From DASPKT01 sp035626475 (GTDB taxonomy: Bacteria > Pseudomonadota > Alphaproteobacteria > Azospirillales > Azospirillaceae): a DNA stretch of 64,000 bases. The position numbers were made by a program, and so were the translations under genes. The stretch is from the NCBI GenBank assembly GCA_035626475.1, contig DASPNP010000025.1:15872-79871 (forward strand). The letters are read 5' to 3'. The notes under the pieces are model-generated. The model made no database searches, was not told where the DNA came from, and saw only the letters and a list, made by a program, of their open reading frames with translations. This document shows, one piece after another, positions 33,015-40,914 of the stretch (position 1 is the stretch's first letter; each line of letters starts with the position of its first letter).

Positions 33015-33683
33015 TCAGCTGGTGGCGGTGAGGGTTTCCTCGAAGGCGCGGCGGGTCTTCGGCGCGATGTGCGGGACCTTGGTCTGGGTGCAGTTGGTGC
33101 CGTCGATCAGCTTCACGCTGTCGGCGCCCAGCCCGACCAGGGCGCGCTGCACCTTGCACTGGTACAGCTTGCCCAGCTTGCCGGAACCGCCATTGTAGCG
33201 GGCGACGGCGGCGGCCCAGCTGCCCGTCTCGGTCCGCAGACGGGCGAGATAGCGGGCGGCGTAGTAGACGTTCTCCTTCGGCTCCATGATCTTCTCGACC
33301 GGGCGGAAGGCGTTCTTGTGGTGCGAGACCGAGAGCTGCATGCAGCCGGCCGTCGCGTTGGTGCGCAGGCGGCCCTGCGGGTCGCGCAGGAACTTGGCGG
33401 CGTCGGCGGCCGTCTTGGCCATGATGGGCTGGCCCTTGATGTTCAGCGCGTAGGGGCTGGGATTGCCGCCGGAGCCGCTCTCCACCAGCGCGATCGCCAT
33501 CAGCAGGCCGCGCGGGATGTTGTTCTGCTTCTCCGCGGGACCGAGATGCTCGAGGCACCCCGCGCGGGCGGGCAGGGCGAAGACGACCAGGGTCAGCATG
33601 ACCAGGAGCGAGAGGAGAAGTCGGGAGCCGGATTCGGACTCCGGGCGGATCCTGATGGCGCGCGTGGCCAGTCCGTTCCGCAT
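33015..33683 (-). CDS. Lytic transglycosylase-fold (SLT-like) protein
   Basis: A 222-residue exported protein with an SLT/lysozyme-like fold. A signal anchor (LLLSLLVMLTLVVFALPARA) follows an unusually long charged N-terminus. Catalytic Glu is likely the E in IALVESGSGGNPSPYALNI. The typical MQLS segment (TAGCMQLSVSHH) and the AARYLARL/AVARYNGG stretch are present. ATG 33683 has GGAGGA upstream. By family it cleaves peptidoglycan glycan strands with formation of 1,6-anhydro ends. The C-terminal 50 residues are of no recognised family. Confidence 0.85.
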   Translation of the reverse strand: MRNGLATRAIRIRPESESGSRLLLSLLVMLTLVVFALPARAGCLEHLGPAEKQNNIPRGLLMAIALVESGSGGNPSPYALNIKGQPIMAKTAADAAKFLRDPQGRLRTNATAGCMQLSVSHHKNAFRPVEKIMEPKENVYYAARYLARLRTETGSWAAAVARYNGGSGKLGKLYQCKVQRALVGLGADSVKLIDGTNCTQTKVPHIAPKTRRAFEETLTATS

Positions 33684-34044
33684 GGTGTCCTCCGTCCTCG
33701 TTGCCTGGCGCATCCGGCCCCGCGCCGGTTGCGTCCGCAGTGTCCCGCTGGTGGGCGGGGTGCCCGCTTGTGCGCGGGCGGTCCGATCAGGCCGCCGTTA
33801 ATCGAATGCGGCGGCCGCTCCCTAAGGCTTGGGTCTCAACTCCGTCACCCCCGCATCATGCGTGGGCCGCATACCAATCACAGAAAAAACGCAGCCCGTC
33901 AAGTTTCGATCCCCCCAAAGGGCTGGGTACCCCACCGCCCCCACACCACTTCCTATTGATGTGCCCCAAGGCGGAGTGCGCCTCCTGGAGCCGGACCAGC
34001 CTCCCCCTAACCCTTCGGATGGGCATGATCCGGGAGGACAGGAG
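33684..34044. other. Intergenic region without a supported gene
   Basis: It contains the upstream side of the transglycosylase gene and leads into a decayed DUF465 gene. Base use is less GC-biased than in the surrounding genes, with a short A-run at 33892-33897. I see no RNA gene, repeat or intact reading frame with codon use like that of the neighbours. Confidence 0.5.
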
Positions 34045-34278
34045 AGGACCGAGAAGCATGATCTGGTGCACGATTTCCCTGAGCATCGCGGCCTGTTCCA
34101 CACCTCGAAGACGAGCGACGCGCCTGTCGCCCCTCTCTAGGCGGAGTACCGCGAGGTGGATCATGCAGTGCGCCGGGCGGGGTCGCTGGTGGACCGCCTG
34201 TCCACCCGGGCCGGGCACGATCCCGAGCGCCGGCGGCTGGCGCTGAAGGCTCGCTCTACGAGATGATCCGCGCCGCCG
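34045..34278 (+). pseudogene. Decayed DUF465 (YdcH-type) gene
   Basis: Translation gives the DUF465 sequence EKHDLVHDFPEHRGLFHTSK and, after an in-frame TAG at 34138-34140, AEYREVDHAVRRAGSLVDRL and ERRRLALK. Near 34246-34250 a one-base frameshift occurs: the usual ending GSLYEMI is read only in the next frame. The expected start codon before T-E-K is AGG (34045) with AGGAG just upstream, so the start seems lost too. Three separate lesions argue for true decay and not sequencing error. Intact DUF465 proteins are small helical proteins of about 70 residues with unknown function. Confidence 0.8.
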
Positions 34279-34362
34279 CTGCGGCCCGAGCGCCTGCCGA
34301 TTGCCTCCGCGCCGCCGCCTGGGGCATATGTCCGGCCTGACTTTCCCAGGCGGAGCGCGGCG

Positions 34363-35676
34363 GTGGCGGCGGAAGAGGTGAACCCGGTCGAGGCGCTGCT
34401 GGCCGAGGCATACGAGGCGCAGGCGCGAGGCGACGGGACCATGACGGAGGCGCTGTTCAGGCAGGCCTGCGACCTCGCCGGCGACGATCCGGAGCCCTGG
34501 GCGGCCCTGGGCGAGTTTCTGGCGGGCACCGACCGCCCGGCGGAGGCGGCCGGGGCACTGCGACGGGCGCTGGAGTTCGACCCTACGCGCCGCGCCTGGC
34601 GGCTGGCGCTGGCGCAGGCTTTCTCCGCCGCCGGCAACGCGGACGCCGCCCTGACCGAGGCGCGGTCCATGGTGGAGGCCCGGCCTGACGATGCAGCGGC
34701 CCGGCGGCTTCTCGCCCGGCTGCTGCTGGACGCCGGCGCGCCCGAGGCGGCGCTGGAGCATGCCCGCGAGGCGGCCTTCCTCGATCCCCACGCGCTCGAC
34801 GGCGCCATCGGCCTGGCGGCCTGCCTGGTCGCGACCGGCGATCCGCTGGCGGCGGCCGAGGCGCTGGAGCCGGCGCTGCGCCGCGCTCACCCGATGGACC
34901 CGGAGCGCGCCCGCGCGTTCACGCTGCTGGGCCGCGCCTGGGCCGGCCTGGACGAGCGGGGCAAGGCGGCGGATGCCCTGCGCGCCGCCATCGATGCCGA
35001 TCCGGAGGATGCCGAGCCCGCGCGTCTTCTGGCCGAGCTGGAGGCCGGCGGCGGCGATGGCTTGAGCCCCGCCTATGTGAAGGCGCTGTTCGACCGCTAT
35101 GCCGAGCGCTTCGACCGCGACCTCACCGGCAAGCTGCGCTACGCCGCGCCCCGCCTGCTGCGGGACGCGCTGGCCCGCGTCGGCCCGGGCACCGGCCTGC
35201 GGGTGCTGGACGCCGGCTGCGGCACCGGCCTCGCCGGGGTGGAGCTGCGCCCTCTCGCCGCCCACCTCGCCGGCGTCGACCTGGCGCCGCGCATGGTCGA
35301 GCAGGCGCGCGCGCGCGATCTCTACGATGATCTCTGGGCCGGCGACCTGATGGAGGCGTTCGAGCGGACAGCCGAGGCCTGGGACCTGATCGTCGCCGCC
35401 GACGTGCTGGTCTATCTGGGCGACCTCCGCCCCGTCCTGGCCGCCGCCGCCCAGGCGTTGCGCCCCGGCGGCCGCATCGCCGCCACGGTCGAGCGGCTGG
35501 AGGTCGGCGAGCCCTTCCGCCTGAACCCGAACCGCCGCTACGCCCATTCGGAGGCGCATCTGCGGGAATCGGCGGCGGCGGCCGGCTTGGCGCTGGAGCT
35601 GCTGGAACCGGCCACGCCCCGCTGGGAGGGCGGCAAGCCGGTACAGGGGCTGCTGTTCGTGGGGCGGAAGGCCTGA
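34363..35676 (+). CDS. TPR-repeat class I SAM-dependent methyltransferase
   Basis: A 437-residue protein. Residues 1-225 are tetratricopeptide repeats (PEPWAALGEFLAGTDRPAEA, ARAFTLLGRAWAGLDERGKA). The C-terminal half is a class I methyltransferase preceded by the typical KALFDRYAERFDRDL segment, with SAM motif RVLDAGCGTGLAG, the acidic VDLAPRMVEQA, and LIVAADVLVYLGDL. GTG 34363 is the chosen start (GGAG 9 bases upstream). The substrate is unknown; the TPR part suggests a protein target. The end of the gene abuts a 193-bp dispersed repeat. Confidence 0.87.
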   Translation: MAAEEVNPVEALLAEAYEAQARGDGTMTEALFRQACDLAGDDPEPWAALGEFLAGTDRPAEAAGALRRALEFDPTRRAWRLALAQAFSAAGNADAALTEARSMVEARPDDAAARRLLARLLLDAGAPEAALEHAREAAFLDPHALDGAIGLAACLVATGDPLAAAEALEPALRRAHPMDPERARAFTLLGRAWAGLDERGKAADALRAAIDADPEDAEPARLLAELEAGGGDGLSPAYVKALFDRYAERFDRDLTGKLRYAAPRLLRDALARVGPGTGLRVLDAGCGTGLAGVELRPLAAHLAGVDLAPRMVEQARARDLYDDLWAGDLMEAFERTAEAWDLIVAADVLVYLGDLRPVLAAAAQALRPGGRIAATVERLEVGEPFRLNPNRRYAHSEAHLRESAAAAGLALELLEPATPRWEGGKPVQGLLFVGRKA

Positions 35677-35679
35677 AAT

Positions 35680-35872
35680 CCCTCTCCCCTTGCGGGAGAG
35701 GGAAGGGGCCCGCGCGAAGCGTGGGAAGGGTGAGGGGTCGGACGGCGGAGCCGGACGCTCTCCGTCGTCAGAGCAAGCCCGAACTGTCGACAAGGCCCGG
35801 CTGCGCCGGTCCACCCCTCATCCCCCCGTTGCTGCGCAACGGGTCCCTCCTTCTCCCGCAAGGGGAGAAGGA
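35680..35872. repeat. 193-bp dispersed intergenic repeat, copy A
   Basis: It begins CCCTCTCCCCTTGCGGGAGA and ends CTTCTCCCGCAAGGGGAGAA, so the ends are inverted copies of each other. Between them is a second pair (GGGTGAGGGG / CCCCTCATCCCC) and a variable centre. It lies between convergent methyltransferase and lrgB genes. Copy B is at 47036-47228 with the same length and ends. Confidence 0.9.
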
Positions 35873-35882
35873 TAGGGGAGCC

Positions 35883-36590
35883 TCAGCCCAGCCACCGCAC
35901 GATCAGCGGCGCCAGCAGGGCGGTCGCAAGGCCGTTCAGGGCCATGAGGATGCCGGCGAAGGTGCCGGCCAGCGGATGGGCCTGGAAGGCGGCGGCCGTG
36001 CCGATGCCGTGGGAGGTCAGGCCGATCGCCACGCCCTGGGCCGCCGGGTCGCGCACGCCGGCCGCGCGCAGCAGCGGCAGCCCGACCATGGCGCCCAGCA
36101 GGCCGGTCGCCAGCACCAGCGCGCCGGTGAGCGACGGCAGGCCGCCCAGCTGCTCCGCCACGCCCATGGCGATGGGGGAGGTGGCGGATTTCGGCGCCAG
36201 CGACGCCACGGTCTCCGGCGCCGCCCCCAGCCAGCGCCCGACCAGCATGGCCGAGGCGACGGCGGTGGCGGAACCCGCCAGCAGGGCCGCGGTGAGCGGC
36301 AGCAGCCGGCGCCGCACCTCCGCCCGGTGGCGCCAGAGCGGCACGGCCAGCGCCACCGTCGCCGGACCCAGCAGGAAATGCACGAACTGCGCCCCGTCGA
36401 AGAAGCGCTGGTACGGCGTGCCCGTCGCCCACAGCAGCGCGATCAGCAGTCCGACCGAGACGGCCACCGGATGCAGCAGCGCCGGGCGGCCGGCGCGCTC
36501 ATGCAGCCCGGTCGCCGCCAGCCACGCCAGCAGCGTCAGGGTCAGCCAGAGCAGCGGGCTGGCCGCCAGATAGACCCAGATTCCGGTCAC
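35883..36590 (-). CDS. lrgB: LrgB-family membrane protein
   Basis: A 235-residue membrane protein of the LrgB/CidB/YohK family with about seven helices. Signatures: PVAVSVGLLIALLWATG, FLLGPATVALAVPLW, LAPKSATSPIAMGVAEQLGG and the C-terminal GLTSHGIGTAAAF. With LrgA it modulates murein hydrolase activity and export of small organic acids such as pyruvate in other bacteria. GTG 36590 overlaps the lrgA stop (GTGA). Confidence 0.92.
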   Translation of the reverse strand: MTGIWVYLAASPLLWLTLTLLAWLAATGLHERAGRPALLHPVAVSVGLLIALLWATGTPYQRFFDGAQFVHFLLGPATVALAVPLWRHRAEVRRRLLPLTAALLAGSATAVASAMLVGRWLGAAPETVASLAPKSATSPIAMGVAEQLGGLPSLTGALVLATGLLGAMVGLPLLRAAGVRDPAAQGVAIGLTSHGIGTAAAFQAHPLAGTFAGILMALNGLATALLAPLIVRWLG

Positions 36591-36952
36591 GGCGCCTCCC
36601 GCCCTGGCCTTCCCCCGGCCAGGCGCGCGACCAGGCGGTAGGTCAGGGCCGTGACCAGCAGCGTCAGCAGGGTGCTCGCCACCACGGCGGCGCCGATCGC
36701 CAGCCCTTCAGTGGCCAGACGCTCCCCGTGCAGCATCAGCCCGACGCCGGCCGGCACGAACAGCAGGGACAGGGCGCCCAGCAGTCCGCCCGCCAGGCTC
36801 TCCAGTCCCGGCCACGGACCGCCGCGCCAGAGCAGCAGGACGAGCAGCAGCGCCATGCCCAGCACCGGGCCGGGCAGCGGCAGCCCCGCCGCCCGCACCG
36901 CCAGCTCTCCCAGCAGCTGGCAGAGCAGCAGGGCGGCGAAGGCGGGGACCAT
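36587..36952 (-). CDS. lrgA: LrgA/CidA-family holin-like protein
   Basis: A 121-residue membrane protein with four helices. The family stretch LLCQLLGELAVRAAGLPLPGP followed by VLGMALLLVLLL is clear, as is LLFVPAGVGLM. It forms a two-gene unit with lrgB, overlapping it by four bases. The GST gene ends three bases before its start, so the transcript order is GST, lrgA, lrgB. Confidence 0.92.
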   Translation of the reverse strand: MVPAFAALLLCQLLGELAVRAAGLPLPGPVLGMALLLVLLLWRGGPWPGLESLAGGLLGALSLLFVPAGVGLMLHGERLATEGLAIGAAVVASTLLTLLVTALTYRLVARLAGGRPGREAP

Positions 36953-36955
36953 GGG

Positions 36956-37582
36956 CTAGTGGCCCTCGCTGCGCTGGAAGACGGGCACCAGCCGTTCGTC
37001 GGCCCGCACCCGCGCGGCGATGGCCGACAGGCGCGGGCAGTTGGCGGCGAACCAGGCGGTGCGGGGCCGCCAGGGATTCATGACGGCGATGTAGAGGTCT
37101 AGCAGGCTCATCCGTCCGCCCAGCATGAAGGGCTGCCCTGCCGACGCCTCGACATGGCGCCACAACATCTCGCGGTAGGAATCCGTGCTGCGCTTCAGCG
37201 CCTCGGGCGCGCCCGGCCCCTCGGTCCAGCGCTCGGGATGGTCGCCCACGGTGAAGGTCGGATAGATGCTGCCGGTGAAGAAGAAGAGCCAGCGCAGGAA
37301 GTCCGCCCGCTCCGGCGCGTCCGCCGCCGGCACGAGGGACGCCAGTTCGGGATGCCGCTCGCAGAGATACAGCGCGATGGCCCCGCTCTCGGTCATCAGC
37401 CGTCCGTCCGGCAGCCGCAGCACCGGCACCTGGCCCAGCGGGTTCAGCTTCTTCAGCTCCGCGATGTGCGGTCCGTCCTCCCAGGGCACCATCTCGGTCA
37501 GCGAATGGGGCGCGCCGGAAAGGTGCAGCAGCAGCTCCACGATCATGGAGCCCGATCCCCTGGCGCCGATCAGCTCGTACAT
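36956..37582 (-). CDS. Glutathione S-transferase family protein
   Basis: A 208-residue GST. The thioredoxin-like N-terminal domain shows MYELIGARGSGSMIVELLL with a Ser at the catalytic place, the cis-Pro loop NPLGQVPVLRLPDG and ESGAIALYL (the glutathione-binding E-S). The helical C-terminal domain has SLLDLYIAV (N-capping box). ATG 37582 is chosen because GGAGG ends 6 bases upstream; ATG 37588 overlaps that site. It lies first in an apparent operon with lrgAB. Confidence 0.9.
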   Translation of the reverse strand: MYELIGARGSGSMIVELLLHLSGAPHSLTEMVPWEDGPHIAELKKLNPLGQVPVLRLPDGRLMTESGAIALYLCERHPELASLVPAADAPERADFLRWLFFFTGSIYPTFTVGDHPERWTEGPGAPEALKRSTDSYREMLWRHVEASAGQPFMLGGRMSLLDLYIAVMNPWRPRTAWFAANCPRLSAIAARVRADERLVPVFQRSEGH

Positions 37583-37720
37583 GCGCATCCTCCTCGGTTC
37601 GCCGGGGATTGGACCGGCGAACGGGACGGGGCGCAAGACGCCCGATGGGGATAGGGAGCGATCCTGATGACGCTACGGAACCGATGGTGGGCTCATCACC
37701 CGCAGTTGCCACTCCAGACC

Positions 37721-37875
37721 GTCACCCCGGCGAAGGCCGGGGCCCAGGGGTTGCAGCCATGCTCCATTGATGAAGCAGGCCCATATTCCGGCGGTTACCA
37801 AGCAGCGATCATAGCGCGCTGCATCGGTCGCATCCCGCTGCAACCCCTGGATCCCGGCCTTCGCCGGGATGACGG
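37721..37875. repeat. Dispersed inverted repeat element of the CCCGGCGAAGGCCGGG type
   Basis: Outer arms GTCACCCCGGCGAAGGCCGG and CCGGCCTTCGCCGGGATGAC, with a second pair (CAGGGGTTGCAG / CTGCAACCCCTG) inside. This sequence type is common between genes in alphaproteobacteria. It occupies most of the 332-base gap 37583-37914 upstream of the GST operon. There is only one copy here. Confidence 0.8.
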
Positions 37876-37914
37876 GTAGAGAGGTCAAATCCCCCAGCCC
37901 ATATCCCACCGGCA

Positions 37915-39438
37915 TCAGCCCGGCCCGAGCGCCGGCAGCTTCAGGGTCAGCGGCGCCGGGCCGGTCTCCGGCCACCAGTCGGCGCGCATGGTACCGTCCT
38001 CCTCCAGCACCAGCGACAGCCAGTTGCGGCTGCGGATCAGCGTCTTGCCGGTGGCGGGGTGCGGCGGCATCTCCAGGCTCATGCCGTCGAACAGCTCCTC
38101 CCGGCCCCGCATGGCGCGCTCCAGCAGGTCGACGGCGAAGCCGTGCGGCGCCGGGTGGACGATGCCGGAGGAGATCAGCTGCCACATCTCGAAGTCGCGG
38201 CCCCGGATCACCCCGACGCCGCCCATGTGGATCTCGCCCGACAGCACCGTGACCCGGCAGCGGGCGGCACGGGCGAAGACGGCGAGGTGGCGGACCAGGT
38301 CGCGCCATTCCTCCTGGTGATAGATGCTGCGCCATTGGTCGCGCAGATCGTCCTCGATCGCCTGCTCCCCCGGCCACCAGTTCACCAGCCGTTCGGTCAG
38401 CCCGAAGGCGGGCATGACCACCGGCACGCTGGACATCAGCAGCAGGTGCCGGCAGCCGTGGAAGCGCACCAGCCACTCCGCCATCTGCGCCCAGCTCTCG
38501 GCCGACAGCACCCGGTCGCTCCGCCGCTCGGCCCTCAGGTCGGGCGCCAGGATGCCGACGCCGTTGACGATCAGCCCCTGGGTATGGGTGCCGGGCGGGC
38601 CCCACACCGTCTCCGGCGGCTCGTCCGCAGCGGCCAGCTGGAACAGGCGGAAGGCCTTGCGCGCGGCTTCGTAGAGCGTCGCGAAGGTGGCGCTGTCCTG
38701 CACCCGGTCGGGATGCGAGCCCCAGCCGTCGATGATGTCGTGGTCGTCCCACATCGCCACGATGGGCGCGCTGGCCAGCATGGCCGCCGTCTCCGCCTGG
38801 CCGAAGCCGTGACGGTAGGTATCCAGGAAATGATCGTCCAGCTCGGCCGCCAGCTCCGGCGGCGGCGTCTCCTCGGCCTGGCGGGCGGGCGGCAGCTCCT
38901 TCCAGCGCTTCAGCCAGGGAATCCGCCACAGCCCGTCGGCATAGACCTGGTCGCCCCCCATGAGCATGAGATGGAAGGGCTCGGCGCGGTGGCGGCCCAG
39001 CAGATGGGCCCAGCGGGCATTGCGGCTGAGGCCCTTCTCGGCGATCTCCGCCTCGTTCTCGCAGCCGCCGCAGGAGACGAAGGCGATGCGCGGCCGCAGC
39101 GCCGTGCCCGGCACCTGGAAGTACCAGCGCTCCGCCTCGTCCTTCAGCCCGTAGCCGACGCGCACGTCCTGCGCGCCGCGCGGCACGGCGAAGTCGTAGC
39201 GCCACCAGGACAGGCGGGGGCGGGCGGGTGTGGCCGGCCATTCCTGCAGGAAGCGGGGCGGCACGTCGAGCCGCACCCCGTCGGCCACCATGTCGGGCGG
39301 CTCCTCCTCGCCCTCCACCAGGATGCAGGCGGAGACGCGCCAGCGGTCGCCCTGCACGCCGCGGGCGTACAGGATGGGGCCGAGCCGGAGGGTGGGCGGG
39401 CGGCGGCGGGGGCGTCGTCTTGTTGCGCGACCGTTCAT
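37915..39438 (-). CDS. PhoD-like metallophosphatase family protein
   Basis: A 507-residue protein of the PhoD-like phosphatase family. An N-terminal beta domain (residues 1-105) is followed by the metallophosphatase core: MLMGGDQVYADGLW, WDDHDIIDGWGS and TVLSGEIHMGG hold the metal ligands. No signal peptide is evident (the N-terminus is Arg-rich, RRRPRRRPPTLR), unlike classical secreted PhoD. By family it is a phosphodiesterase or phosphomonoesterase; the substrate is unknown. ATG 39438 is used; GTG 39459 is an alternative, and neither has a good ribosome site. Confidence 0.88.
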   Translation of the reverse strand: MNGRATRRRPRRRPPTLRLGPILYARGVQGDRWRVSACILVEGEEEPPDMVADGVRLDVPPRFLQEWPATPARPRLSWWRYDFAVPRGAQDVRVGYGLKDEAERWYFQVPGTALRPRIAFVSCGGCENEAEIAEKGLSRNARWAHLLGRHRAEPFHLMLMGGDQVYADGLWRIPWLKRWKELPPARQAEETPPPELAAELDDHFLDTYRHGFGQAETAAMLASAPIVAMWDDHDIIDGWGSHPDRVQDSATFATLYEAARKAFRLFQLAAADEPPETVWGPPGTHTQGLIVNGVGILAPDLRAERRSDRVLSAESWAQMAEWLVRFHGCRHLLLMSSVPVVMPAFGLTERLVNWWPGEQAIEDDLRDQWRSIYHQEEWRDLVRHLAVFARAARCRVTVLSGEIHMGGVGVIRGRDFEMWQLISSGIVHPAPHGFAVDLLERAMRGREELFDGMSLEMPPHPATGKTLIRSRNWLSLVLEEDGTMRADWWPETGPAPLTLKLPALGPG

Positions 39439-39517
39439 GGCGCGACCATCGGGGTTCACGCGCGCCGCCGCAAGGGGAATGGCGGGGAAGGGAACGGGGG
39501 GTCCTCGGCCGGCCGGG

Positions 39518-39751
39518 TCACCCCTGCCTGGCGGCGCGTCGGCGCAGCAGCTCCAGCATGGCTTCGGGCACGGGTTCCTCCAGCACCGGATCGTACAGCC
39601 GGTGCAGCGCGTCGATCTGCGTCCGGTACTGGGTCAGCAGACCGGCGGAGGCGGGGTCCCGCGCCAGGATCGTCTCCACCCGGAGGCGTTCCAGATCGCT
39701 GAGCGCGCCGTCGAGGTAGGCGTTGATCTGTTCCATGGTCAGCTGCGTCAT
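39518..39751 (-). CDS. Short anti-sigma-factor-like protein
   Basis: A 77-residue protein whose sequence MEQINAYLDGALSDLERLRV ... RDPASAGLLTQYRTQIDALH resembles the N-terminal sigma-binding part of anti-sigma factors (x-x-x-A-Y-x-D-G-E/A-L pattern). It lacks the zinc-binding His-Cys-Cys signature and ends before any membrane segment. ATG 39751 has GGAAGAAG upstream. No sigma-factor gene is adjacent. On the minus strand GGAAC, 16 bases, TGTT (39838-39862) resembles a general-stress (EcfG-type) promoter. Confidence 0.65.
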   Translation of the reverse strand: MTQLTMEQINAYLDGALSDLERLRVETILARDPASAGLLTQYRTQIDALHRLYDPVLEEPVPEAMLELLRRRAARQG

Positions 39752-39955
39752 CACTTCTTCCGGGCCTGCCGGCCGTCCCCTTTCCGCCACCTCTTTCGAG
39801 GGACCCAAGTTTGGACGCATCCGGCTCCCAGTCAACATCTTCGGTAAGGGCTTGTTCCCCAAGGGAGAGGACGGAACGGCCGGCGCGCTGCCCCTGTTGT
39901 CCGCGGGCAACGGCCCGATCACGCCGGTCATTTCACCCTATAGGAGGAGCCCGCC

Positions 39956-40816
39956 ATGCCGCCCGATGGACAGACGCAGCCCCGGCAGCACCAGGACGTC
40001 CAGCCCGGCCGCGAGCACGCGATGGACCCGAAGCCCCTTGTCATCCATGACGACTACAAGGGCAGCGGCAAGCTGAAGGGCAGGGTCGCGATCATCACCG
40101 GCGGCGACAGCGGCATCGGCCGCGCGGTCGCGGTCCACTATGCCCGCGAGGGCGCCGACGTGGTGGTCGCCTATCTCGACGAGACCCGTGACGCCGAGGA
40201 GACCAAGCGCCTGGTCGAGAAGGAGGGCACGCGCTGCCACCTGTTCCGCGGCGACCTGGGCGACGAGGCCCTGTGCAAGGCGCTGGTGGCCGAGACGGTC
40301 AAGATCTTCGGCAAGGTCGACATCCTGGTGAACAATGCCGCCGAGCAGCACCCGCAGGACAGCATCGAGGACATCACGTCCGAGCAGCTGGAGCGCACCT
40401 TTCGCACCAACATCTTCGCCTTCTTCTACCTGACCAAGGCGGCCATGCCGCACCTGAAGAAGGACGCCGCGATCATCAACACGACCTCGGTCACGGCCTA
40501 CAAGGGCAATCCGCAGCTGCTGGACTATTCGGCAACCAAGGGCGCCATCGTGGCCTTCACCCGGTCCCTGTCCCATGCGCTGGCGGAGAAGGGCATCCGG
40601 GTCAACGGCGTGGCGCCCGGCCCGATCTGGACGCCGCTGATCCCCTCCACCTTCGACGAGGAGAAGGTGGAGAAGTTCGGCTCCGGCCAGCCGCTGGGCC
40701 GCGCCGGCCAGCCGGCCGACGTGGCGCCCTGCTACGTGTTCCTGGCGTCCTCCGACGGCGCCTACTTCACCGGGCAGATCCTGCACCCGAACGGCGGCGA
40801 CGTGGTGAACGGGTAG
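39956..40816 (+). CDS. SDR-family oxidoreductase (YghA-like)
   Basis: A 286-residue short-chain dehydrogenase of the long-N-terminus subgroup (YghA/glucose-ribitol dehydrogenase-like). The N-terminal 35 residues are Gln/Pro-rich. Then follow the cofactor loop TGGDSGIGRAVA, NNAAEQHP, and the catalytic triad Ser (NTTSVTAY) with YSATK. The end GGDVVNG is typical. It reduces or oxidises an unknown carbonyl or sugar with NAD(P)H. ATG 39956 follows AGGAGGAG. A general-stress-like sequence (GGAAC, 17 bases, TGTT near 39875-39900) lies upstream. Confidence 0.92.
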   Translation: MPPDGQTQPRQHQDVQPGREHAMDPKPLVIHDDYKGSGKLKGRVAIITGGDSGIGRAVAVHYAREGADVVVAYLDETRDAEETKRLVEKEGTRCHLFRGDLGDEALCKALVAETVKIFGKVDILVNNAAEQHPQDSIEDITSEQLERTFRTNIFAFFYLTKAAMPHLKKDAAIINTTSVTAYKGNPQLLDYSATKGAIVAFTRSLSHALAEKGIRVNGVAPGPIWTPLIPSTFDEEKVEKFGSGQPLGRAGQPADVAPCYVFLASSDGAYFTGQILHPNGGDVVNG

Positions 40817-40831
40817 AGGTCGTACCTGAAT

Positions 40832-40911
40832 CGTAGGTCGCATGGAGGCGGAGCCGCAATGCGACAGGCCACCCGGGGCGTCGCATTGCGCTGCGCTCCA
40901 TGCGACCTACG
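40832..40911. repeat. Dispersed palindromic repeat, 80-85 bp family, copy 2
   Basis: The same outer arms (GTAGGTCGCAT / ATGCGACCTAC) and inner arms (GCAATGCGAC / GTCGCATTGC) as copy 1, with a shorter centre. It fills the gap between the convergent SDR and amidohydrolase genes, starting 15 bases after one stop and ending 3 bases before the other. Confidence 0.92.
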
Positions 40912-40914
40912 GAT

